DNA of 61,263 bases, from contig NZ_AJLS01000060.1 of the NCBI RefSeq assembly GCF_000307875.1, positions 1-61,263 on the forward strand. The letters are read 5' to 3'. The notes beneath the pieces were generated by a model. It had not been told where the DNA came from, did not search any database, and was given only the letters and a program-made list of their open reading frames with translations. Positions 54,490 to 61,263 of this stretch are shown piece by piece (the stretch's first letter is position 1; every line of letters begins with the position of its first letter). The position numbers and the translations under genes were made by a program. This DNA is from Neobacillus bataviensis LMG 21833. GTDB taxonomy: Bacteria > Bacillota > Bacilli > Bacillales > Cytobacillaceae.

Positions 54490-55461
54490 CTAGTATTCTA
54501 CGAAATGACAGGCTACCATATGACCCTTTCCATCATCCTTGTGAACAGCTGGTTCGGTAGTCTTACATAGATCCTTCGCAATCGGACAACGTGTATGGAA
54601 TCGGCAGCCTGATGGGGGGTTCACTGGGCTTGGCAAATCACCTTGTAAAATAATTCTTTCTCTTCTCAACCTTGGATCCGGAATCGGAATGGATGACAAC
54701 AAAGCCTTTGTATAAGGATGCTTTGGGTTAGCGAAAATAACCTCTTTCGGGCCAGATTCAACTATGGTACCCAGGTACATAACCCCAATATGATCACTTA
54801 TGTGTTCCACCACGCTTAAATCGTGGGAAATAAATAGATAGGTTAAATGAAATTCAGATTGCAAATCCTTTAACAGGTTCAGAATTTGCGCCTGAATGGA
54901 AACGTCTAAGGCAGACACCGGTTCATCCGCAATAATCAACTTCGGTTTCAAAATGAGAGCACGAGCAATCCCGATCCGTTGTCTTTGGCCGCCGCTGAAT
55001 TCATGGGCATATCGATTCGCATGGTACTCACTTAAACCTACAATTTCCAAGATTTCAGAAACCTGTTGATAGCGCTCGGCTCTTGATAGGTTCGTATGGA
55101 TCGCAAGTGGTTCCGCTATGATATCCCGGACTTTCATTCTCGGATTTAAGGAGGCATAGGGATCTTGGAAAATCATTTGCACTTTTTTCCTCATTACTTT
55201 TAATTGCGCTTCTTTTCTTTGCGAAATTTCTTCCCCATCAATCCATATTTCACCCTCACTTGGGTCAAGGAGGCGCGAAATCAGCCGCCCTGTTGTTGAT
55301 TTCCCACAGCCGCTTTCCCCTACCAAACTAAACGTTTTCCCCTCCGGAATGTGGAAGGAAACATCATGGACCGCTTTTAGCATTTTCTTTTTCCCAAACA
55401 TGCCATCAGGTATTGAAAATGACTTTTTTAACCCATCAACTTTTAATAGTGTATTAGACAC
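54490..55461 (-). CDS. Opp/Dpp-type ABC ATPase (OppF)
   Basis: About 323 residues: Walker A GESGCGKST, signature FSGGQRQR, Walker B LIIADEP, and the C-terminal oligopeptide extension with cysteines in CRFHTRCPIAKDLC, which may hold an iron-sulfur centre as in related DppD proteins. The start is GTG at 55461 after GGAGGGG; the longer open frame only runs through the end of oppD. Overlaps oppD by 8 bp. Confidence 0.9.
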   Translation of the reverse strand: MSNTLLKVDGLKKSFSIPDGMFGKKKMLKAVHDVSFHIPEGKTFSLVGESGCGKSTTGRLISRLLDPSEGEIWIDGEEISQRKEAQLKVMRKKVQMIFQDPYASLNPRMKVRDIIAEPLAIHTNLSRAERYQQVSEILEIVGLSEYHANRYAHEFSGGQRQRIGIARALILKPKLIIADEPVSALDVSIQAQILNLLKDLQSEFHLTYLFISHDLSVVEHISDHIGVMYLGTIVESGPKEVIFANPKHPYTKALLSSIPIPDPRLRRERIILQGDLPSPVNPPSGCRFHTRCPIAKDLCKTTEPAVHKDDGKGHMVACHFVEY

Positions 55462-56443
55462 CAATGCCCCTCCTTTCCTCCTGATACAGCCAACAGCTAC
55501 AAGATTGGCCATTTTCAAAGCTACTTTCAGGCGGCTCTTCTTGATGGCAGATCGGCATGACGGCGTCACATCTCGGAGCAAATTTACAGCCTTTTGGCAG
55601 CGCACCTGGATTCGGTACATTTCCTTTAATGGAATCAAGCTTCTCCTTTTTATGGCCGAGCTTTGGAACAGAGCCAATTAACCCGATTGTATAGGGATGC
55701 TTTGGACTCTCAAATAAATCGAAGACATCTGCCTCCTCCACCACTTTTCCAGCGTACATCACAACAACGCGATCACACATCTCAGCCACCACACCCAAAT
55801 CATGCGTAATTAATAGCATGGACATGGTTTCTTTTTCTTGAAGCTGCTTCATTACGTCTAATATTTGAGCTTGAATCGTCACATCAAGGGCAGTCGTTGG
55901 CTCATCCGCAATTAACAGCTGTGGATGACAAGAAATCGCCATGGCAATCATGATTCTTTGCCTCATCCCGCCAGATAACTGATGCGGATACTCACTCATG
56001 ATTTCTTCCGCCCTTGGAATTCCTACCTTTTTTAAAATAGAGATGGCGTGCTCTTTCGCCTTTTTCGCATCAAAACCTAAATGCAGACGGATTGGTTCGA
56101 GCAGCTGTTCCCCAATTTTCATAACGGGATTGAGGGAAGTCATCGGCTCTTGAAAAATCATCGCAATTTGTTTTCCGCGAATCTTTCTCATGGCCGCCTC
56201 TGATTGATTCGTTAAATCCTGCCCATTAAAGCGGATGGTGCCATTGCTTATTTTGCCGCTCGTTCCTTTAAATAGTTTCATGATGGAAAGGGATGTAATG
56301 CTTTTTCCACTTCCCGACTCACCAACAAGACCGAGAACCTCCCCTTTATGAATGTGGAAGTTCACTCCGTGTAAGATTTTGAGTTTTTGTTTATCCTTCG
56401 TAAATTCCGTTTCAAGCCTTTCTACCTGCAGCAGCTTTTCCAT
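55454..56443 (-). CDS. Opp/Dpp-type ABC ATPase (OppD)
   Basis: About 329 residues: Walker A GESGSGKSI, signature LSGGMRQR, Walker B LLIADEPTTALDVT, and a C-terminal cysteine motif (CKFAPRCDAVMPIC). The ATG at 56443 is preferred over a TTG at 56452 because of spacing to AAGGGAG. Follows oppC by 15 bp. Confidence 0.9.
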   Translation of the reverse strand: MEKLLQVERLETEFTKDKQKLKILHGVNFHIHKGEVLGLVGESGSGKSITSLSIMKLFKGTSGKISNGTIRFNGQDLTNQSEAAMRKIRGKQIAMIFQEPMTSLNPVMKIGEQLLEPIRLHLGFDAKKAKEHAISILKKVGIPRAEEIMSEYPHQLSGGMRQRIMIAMAISCHPQLLIADEPTTALDVTIQAQILDVMKQLQEKETMSMLLITHDLGVVAEMCDRVVVMYAGKVVEEADVFDLFESPKHPYTIGLIGSVPKLGHKKEKLDSIKGNVPNPGALPKGCKFAPRCDAVMPICHQEEPPESSFENGQSCSCWLYQEERRGIGV

Positions 56444-56458
56444 CCTTTTCAAACTCCC

Positions 56459-57355
56459 TTACTCATTCTTCGTTTTAGGATCTAGTACATCACGGAGTCC
56501 ATCGCCGATGATATTAAAAGCCAAAACGGTTAAAAAGATGGCAATACCCGGCATCATGACGATATGTGTAGAGGTACCTAAATAATCTCGCCCAAGACTT
56601 AGCATGGCTCCCCAATCGGGGCTTTCCGGACTTGCACCTAAACCCAGGAAGCTTAAACTCGAGGCAGCTAATATCGCTGTTCCGATTCTCATCGACACAA
56701 ACACAATTAAACTGCCAAGGGTTTCAGGTAAAATATGCTGAAACATAATACGAAAATGGGAAGCTCCCATCGATTTAGCTGCCTCAACAAAGACGGTTTC
56801 CTTTGCCTCAAGCGTGGCTCCCCGTACCAATCTTGCAAAGGATGGTACGCTGAAAATCGATACCGCGATGACGACATTTGTTAAACCAGGCCCTAAAATT
56901 GCAATAATAGCAATGGCTAATAGGATATCAGGAAATGCAAACATGACATCGCTCGATCTCATGATCAGCCGATCCAACCAGCCGCCAAAATAGCCGCTGA
57001 TCAAACCTAATACAGTCCCGCAGATGGCTCCTAAAAAGACGGAAAGAAAACTAACACTTAGCGAGATTCTCGCCCCAAATAACAAGCGGCTGAAAATATC
57101 GCGTCCATATTCATCCGTACCTGCAATGTGATGCTTACTGGGGCCTTGTAACAAGGCATTATAATCAGGCTTATATGGATCATAGGGTGCTATGTATGGA
57201 CCAATAATGGCAATTAGGATCAACAGAAGAATAAAAAAGCTCGCCCAAAACGCAGTCTTCTGCCGTCTCCAATTTTTCCAAAATTCTTTTAGCGGTGAAT
57301 ACTCTTTCTTGTGTTTCAACGTGCTGTTCTGATTTACTACTTTGGATAATTCCAT
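56459..57355 (-). CDS. Opp/Dpp-type ABC permease (OppC)
   Basis: A 298-residue permease with an N-terminal cytoplasmic tail, six membrane segments and the family DEYGRDIFSRLLFGARISL and FVEAAKSMGASHFRIMFQHI regions (split EAA-like loop). Partner of OppB, 12 bp away. Confidence 0.9.
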   Translation of the reverse strand: MELSKVVNQNSTLKHKKEYSPLKEFWKNWRRQKTAFWASFFILLLILIAIIGPYIAPYDPYKPDYNALLQGPSKHHIAGTDEYGRDIFSRLLFGARISLSVSFLSVFLGAICGTVLGLISGYFGGWLDRLIMRSSDVMFAFPDILLAIAIIAILGPGLTNVVIAVSIFSVPSFARLVRGATLEAKETVFVEAAKSMGASHFRIMFQHILPETLGSLIVFVSMRIGTAILAASSLSFLGLGASPESPDWGAMLSLGRDYLGTSTHIVMMPGIAIFLTVLAFNIIGDGLRDVLDPKTKNE

Positions 57356-57367
57356 GACTACCCTCCT

Positions 57368-58291
57368 CTAAGCGACATAACGAATCTTCGGATTGAGATA
57401 ACTATATAAAATATCTACAATTAAATTGACGATGATAAATTCAACGGAGAATAGTAATAATTCAGCTTGAATAACTGGATAATCCCTGAAGGCAATGGAA
57501 TCAATTAACAGGCGTCCCATTCCTGGAAAGCTAAACACCGTTTCTACGACAACCGATCCGCCCAATAAAAAACCGAACTGCAAGCCCGCAATGGTAACGA
57601 CAGGAATTAACGAATTTCTTAGTGCATGTTTAGGTATGACAACAGACTCTCTTAGTCCTTTTGCCCGTCCTGTACGAATAAAGTCCGCTTTCAGCGTTTC
57701 AAGAAGAGAGGATCGGGTGAATCGGGCAAGCATGGACATAATGCCCGCTCCCAAGGTGATGGAAGGCAAGACATAGCTTTTCCACCCGTCGGCGCCGCCT
57801 GTTGGAAACCATCCGAGTTGGACGGAGAATAGTTGAATGAGGATTAACCCTAACCAAAATCCCGGTAAAGAGATTCCGGAGACGGCCGTCACCATTCCGA
57901 GATAGTCTGGCCATTTATTTTTAAAAACAGCCGATAGGGTACCAATCACTAAACCGATGATTAAGGCCCAAACCATACTGAATAATGTCAAATAAATGGA
58001 TGGCATAAATCGATCAACGAACATATCCATAACAGGCAGGCCAGTCTTCAGTGAGGTACCTAAATTCCCCTGAAATAGATGGCCCATGTAGGTAGCATAT
58101 TGTTCCCAAATCGGTTTATCGAGACCAAGCTCTCCTCTAATGATGGATACCTCTTCTAATGAAGCGTCCTTACCTGCAACCAAACGTGCCGGATCCCCCG
58201 GAATTAAGTGGGTAAAAAAGAAGATTAAGATTGAAACGATGAAGATAATAGGAATCATTTCCAAAACTCTTTTGATAATAAACTGGAGCAA
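57368..58291 (-). CDS. Opp/Dpp-type ABC permease (OppB)
   Basis: A 307-residue permease with six membrane segments; family segments IPGDPARLVAG near residue 30 and IRTGRAKGL in the ATPase-contact loop. It starts with TTG at 58291 after AAGGGG. Separated from the binding-protein gene by 120 bp with a small GGGATTCATCCC hairpin. Confidence 0.9.
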   Translation of the reverse strand: MLQFIIKRVLEMIPIIFIVSILIFFFTHLIPGDPARLVAGKDASLEEVSIIRGELGLDKPIWEQYATYMGHLFQGNLGTSLKTGLPVMDMFVDRFMPSIYLTLFSMVWALIIGLVIGTLSAVFKNKWPDYLGMVTAVSGISLPGFWLGLILIQLFSVQLGWFPTGGADGWKSYVLPSITLGAGIMSMLARFTRSSLLETLKADFIRTGRAKGLRESVVIPKHALRNSLIPVVTIAGLQFGFLLGGSVVVETVFSFPGMGRLLIDSIAFRDYPVIQAELLLFSVEFIIVNLIVDILYSYLNPKIRYVA

Positions 58292-58411
58292 TTTTGATAA
58301 CCCCTTTCTAAAAAAAGCGCAAGGCCCTAGAGATCCTTTCTAAAGAAGGAAAGAAGCTTTGGGATGAATCCCTCCGCCTCTTTTCTTACGACGTTTGTTC
58401 GTGTTTACACT

Positions 58412-59980
58412 CTACTTTAAATTTGCATCGGTAACGTCAATTCCACCATCCGGCGTAATGATGACACCATCCACATTTGTTCGTTTACCTGCCAAGATTT
58501 CATCCACACCTAGGAAAATCCATGGTGCATCTTTATAGATGGTGGATTGCATATTGCCATAAATCTCTGCTTGTTTTCCTTGATCAGCCGTTTTGTTAAC
58601 TTCCTCAATCCATTGATCCACTTGATCATTTTTATAGTAAGCCGTATTTGCTCCATTAGGAGGGAATGAACCACTATAGAATAACGGCTTTGTAGCATTG
58701 GTTGTATCAGAAGGATAAGCTGACCAGCTTACATACCACATTTGTAATTTGGTATCTTCCGGTTTTTGGGCACCATAAATCTCGTCTGATAAAGTGCCTT
58801 CTTCCATTGATTTAATTTCTACATCAATACCAATTGCTTTTAATTGCTGTTGGATGAACTGCATACCCTTCATCGTATCAGAGTTGGTATTACCCCAGAT
58901 CTCTGTTTTAAATCCTTTTTCAAGTCCTGCATCTTTTAACAATTGCTTTGCTTTTTCAATATTTGGGTTGTACATTTCTTGCTTGCTATAATGAAGCGTT
59001 TTGCTAGGAAGAATGGAGTCTAATGGCAGACCAAATCCTGTTTTCACTACCTTGATAAAGGCATCCTTATCTACGGCATAGTTCATTGCCTGACGGACAC
59101 GCGGATCATCGAAAGGTTTTTTCATCGTATTAATCGATACATAATTCGCAATGGTCGATGGAATTTTTTCAACTTTTACATCCTTTGCACTTTCCATTTC
59201 CTTAATGTTTTGACTTGGCAGCGGATAGATAACCTGTGCTTCGCCCGTTTTTAACATCGCTACACGAGAACCATTTTCCGGAACTGGCTTATACGTAATT
59301 TTCTGGACACGATCTTTTTTATCCCAATATTCATCAAATCGCTCTACTGTCAAATGGTCGCCTTGAACCCACTCCACAAATTTAAACGGTCCCGTACCAA
59401 TTGGGTTTTTCCCAATTTTGTCTTTTCCTTCACCAATAAGCTTAGGGCTAAGGATCTTAGCAGATACAAATCTGGTTAGCATCCCTGCATAAGGCTCTTT
59501 TAAGGTGATCTTAATTTCATAATCATTAATGACATCAATGTTCGTAATTAGATTAAATCCACGGCTGTTTAAACGCAGACTATCATCCTTCATAATTCTT
59601 TCATAGTTTGCTTTAACTGCCTCTGCATTGAATGCTTCGCCATCGTGAAACTTTACACCTTGGCGTAATTTAAATGTATATTCCAAGGCATCGTCACTAA
59701 TACTGTAATCCTCAGCAAGCTTTTTCATGATCTTTCCATCCGGATCAAATCCCAATAGCCCTTCAAGCATGGCTGATTGTACGGAATTGGAATTGGTATC
59801 TCCCGTATTATGCGGATCCATGGAAATAAAGTTTTCATTTACCGCAATCACCATATCCTTGGCAACCGCTTTACTTCCTTCCTTCTTTTCCCCCGTACTT
59901 TCTTTGCTGGAGCATCCAACAATCAATACGGCCGAGATGACAACTAACATCAGCATTTTCCATAAGTGTGCCTTTCTCAA
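58412..59980 (-). CDS. Opp/Dpp-type substrate-binding lipoprotein
   Basis: Family 5 solute-binding protein, 522 residues, lipobox IVGC. Recognisable stretches: LRQGVKFHDGEAFNAEAV and NPIGTGPFKFVEW. It starts with TTG at 59980 after GAGGGGG. First gene of an operon continuing into OppBCDF, two isomerases and a dehydrogenase. The ligand is therefore more likely a glycoside, cyclitol or sugar-derived compound than a plain peptide; this is inference. Confidence 0.88.
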   Translation of the reverse strand: MRKAHLWKMLMLVVISAVLIVGCSSKESTGEKKEGSKAVAKDMVIAVNENFISMDPHNTGDTNSNSVQSAMLEGLLGFDPDGKIMKKLAEDYSISDDALEYTFKLRQGVKFHDGEAFNAEAVKANYERIMKDDSLRLNSRGFNLITNIDVINDYEIKITLKEPYAGMLTRFVSAKILSPKLIGEGKDKIGKNPIGTGPFKFVEWVQGDHLTVERFDEYWDKKDRVQKITYKPVPENGSRVAMLKTGEAQVIYPLPSQNIKEMESAKDVKVEKIPSTIANYVSINTMKKPFDDPRVRQAMNYAVDKDAFIKVVKTGFGLPLDSILPSKTLHYSKQEMYNPNIEKAKQLLKDAGLEKGFKTEIWGNTNSDTMKGMQFIQQQLKAIGIDVEIKSMEEGTLSDEIYGAQKPEDTKLQMWYVSWSAYPSDTTNATKPLFYSGSFPPNGANTAYYKNDQVDQWIEEVNKTADQGKQAEIYGNMQSTIYKDAPWIFLGVDEILAGKRTNVDGVIITPDGGIDVTDANLK

Positions 59981-60254
59981 TTGATTTCCCCCTCTTATTA
60001 TTTTTTCTTAGGTATGTTGATCCTGTTGTTCTCTTTACTAGCGATACCTTTGAATTATATGATCCTGATTACCTCTAGCAATGTCTTATTCATGCAAATA
60101 GATTGTTAAAAGTAATCGAAAATCCAACTATATATTTTCTCTATGTTAGTAACTCATGATGAAATAACCTAAAATTGCCTAAAATGATTCTATATTTCTA
60201 TTAATTTCTCCAGTGGTGAAATTAATTAAATACTAAGATTATTATAACTTCCAC

Positions 60255-60268
60255 TTAAAGCGTTTTCA
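60255..60268. promoter_or_regulatory. cre-like site before the Opp/isomerase operon
   Basis: TTAAAGCGTTTTCA (minus strand TGAAAACGCTTTAA) matches the cre consensus in all but one position. It lies about 275 bp upstream of the first gene. The rest of 59981-60294 is AT-rich with no gene and no clear promoter I would defend. Confidence 0.5.
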
Positions 60269-60294
60269 ATACAATTTTTTGAATAATAAAAAAA

Positions 60295-60325
60295 GTGAAG
60301 CAGAGGACGGTTCCCCCGCTTTCTA
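60295..60325. repeat. REP-like element at the vanZ stop codon
   Basis: TGAAGCAGAGGACGGTTCCC then CCGCTTTC, followed immediately by the CTA that is the complement of the vanZ stop codon. Diverged copy of the AAGCAGGGGACGG element. Confidence 0.65.
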
Positions 60326-60790
60326 CGGGAGTTGCTGTCCCCTTGGTCTTCCCTTTTTTCTCTTTTTCACCTTTATAAGGAATGTAAGCAGTAAAACAAT
60401 GAAAGCCCCACTCGCATCAATCAAGACATCTTTAAATGAGGCGGTCCTGTTCGGAACAAACGATTGATGCCACTCATCAGTCATCGCATAAAAAAAAGTA
60501 ATACACCAGGCAAATAAATATGAAAATCGAAATCGTTCCAGCGACTTAAATAGGAAAAATGAAAGAATGCCAAAGGCAGTAAGATGCGTCGCCTTCCGAA
60601 TCAGAAAATTCAACAAATCAATTAGTAAAAGCTTTGCTTGAGAACTTAAAAAATCAATCTTATCAATAAAAAACAATTTATCAATGGCCATTGCTGTATG
60701 GCTTCCTGTAAAATACGGGAGCTGCGTAAACAAAAAAATCACTACCATCCAAATAATAGTTGCGATTTGCCACCACTTTCGATTACTCAT
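60323..60790 (-). CDS. VanZ-like family membrane protein
   Basis: A 155-residue protein with four to five membrane helices and the VanZ signature DEWHQSFVPNRTASFKDVLID. The C-terminal tail is strongly basic (KVKKRKKGRPRGQQ). VanZ relatives confer low-level teicoplanin tolerance in some species, but most have no known role. GAGAGGAAG precedes the ATG. Confidence 0.82.
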   Translation of the reverse strand: MSNRKWWQIATIIWMVVIFLFTQLPYFTGSHTAMAIDKLFFIDKIDFLSSQAKLLLIDLLNFLIRKATHLTAFGILSFFLFKSLERFRFSYLFAWCITFFYAMTDEWHQSFVPNRTASFKDVLIDASGAFIVLLLTFLIKVKKRKKGRPRGQQLP

Positions 60791-61045
60791 ATAGTAAACT
60801 TCCTCTCTTGAATCGCCTTACTTGAAGACTACAAAATTTCATAAGTTGATGATATCAGATAAGATTGAAAAAGAACATGAAACATTGCTAGACGTAAGGA
60901 GAGTACTCATTTCTTTTAAAAAATCGTAAAAAGGTATTTAGAGGGCTCCATTGTCGTGAACACCAAACAATTCCCTTCAGTTATTCCGATGGATGCGATT
61001 CAGTCGCATTTGGAGTATATTACGAATTAACGTTCAATCATACCG
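60791..61045. other. Intergenic region with a possible short gene remnant
   Basis: No convincing gene. A 24-codon frame starts with GTG at 60956 and ends TAA at 61030 (MNTKQFPSVIPMDAIQ...), with only AGAGGG 10 nt upstream. It may be chance or the N-terminal leftover of a broken gene. The region ends where the repeat array begins. Confidence 0.3.
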
Positions 61046-61263
61046 ATGAAGACCAAAACACTCAGCGAATGCCGGTAAAATAGTCTTCATCATGCTTATG
61101 AAGGCCAAAATACTCTGCGAACGTCGACAAAATGGTCTTCATCATACTTATGAAGACCAAAACACTGAAAAATCACAGCAAAACGGTCTTCATCCAGCCG
61201 ATGAAGGACAAAACTCCAAAAATCCTGAGCAAAATGGTCTTCATCAAGTCATCGAAGGCGAGT
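61046..61263. repeat. Tandem 52-bp hairpin repeat array at the right end
   Basis: Units start at 61046, 61098, 61150 and 61201 (45, 45, 44 and 44 bp), each with ATGAAG..C at the left and GTCTTCAT at the right, separated by CATACTT- or CATGCTT-like 7-mers. The sequence after 61244 looks like the start of a diverged fifth unit cut by the window end. Same orientation as the array at 1-253, with more diverged cores and compensated or broken stem positions (for example ATAGTCTTCAT). Confidence 0.85.

Overview
The window looks like chromosomal DNA of a low-GC Gram-positive bacterium of the family Bacillaceae, probably close to Bacillus or Neobacillus. The support is the gene content (lutABC, the fructosamine frl operon, mntABCD, the DUF1659/DUF2922/YvrJ small-gene trio), strong AGGAGG-type ribosome sites with many TTG and GTG starts, CcpA cre sites and an MntR box. 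The genus is inference. No rRNA, tRNA, CRISPR array, phage gene or transposase was seen. Nearly all genes lie on the minus strand, so most operons read from right to left.

Layout. 1-253: tandem 52-bp hairpin repeats. 331-7276: D-galactonate catabolism (dgoD, dgoK, dgoA) with a CUT1 ABC importer and an IclR regulator. 7443-7580: a second tandem hairpin array. 7676-8659: 2-hydroxyacid dehydrogenase. 8899-12679: a metal P-type ATPase with three satellite HxxPGRxR-domain proteins and a small membrane protein. 12882-16401: mntABCD manganese importer with an MntR box. 16649-23295: beta-glucoside operon with ABC importer, LacI regulator, ROK kinase and GH1 6-phospho-beta-glucosidase. 23778-24287: DoxX protein. 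24619-26001: L,D-transpeptidase. 26188-32937: frl operon. 33193-37829: MFS carrier, DUF1906 lipid-free secreted or anchored protein, and an unknown pair of coiled-coil proteins. 38113-38841: three small genes. 39016-40497: SulP transporter. 40605-43481: lutABC, divergent from livJHMGF (43700-48311). 48416-48925: a second, almost identical DoxX. 49213-51402: asparaginase and a ROK repressor. 51590-59980: an Opp/Dpp-type ABC transporter fused in one operon with two sugar isomerase-like proteins and a Gfo/Idh dehydrogenase. 60323-60790: VanZ-like protein. 61046-61263: a second array of the 52-bp hairpin repeat.

The region is mostly a scavenging island. Three CUT1 sugar importers (dgo-linked, beta-glucoside, frl) all lack an ATPase gene and presumably share an MsmX-type ATPase encoded elsewhere. 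The beta-glucoside operon appears to import sugars unphosphorylated, phosphorylate them with a BglK-like kinase and then cleave them with a phospho-glycosidase, a route that avoids the PTS.

The most unusual signals are: a family of 51-52 bp tandem hairpin repeats at three places with the same geometry but different stem sequences; short REP-like elements (GGGGACGGTTC and GGTGCCTGACACC) that repeatedly sit exactly on or next to stop codons; a P-type ATPase in which the CPx metal motif is replaced by YVC; two DoxX paralogues carrying the same redox-type operator; and a perfect 12-bp inverted repeat that runs into the Shine-Dalgarno of the DUF1906 gene. Both window ends fall inside the same repeat family, which suggests an assembly contig broken at repeats.
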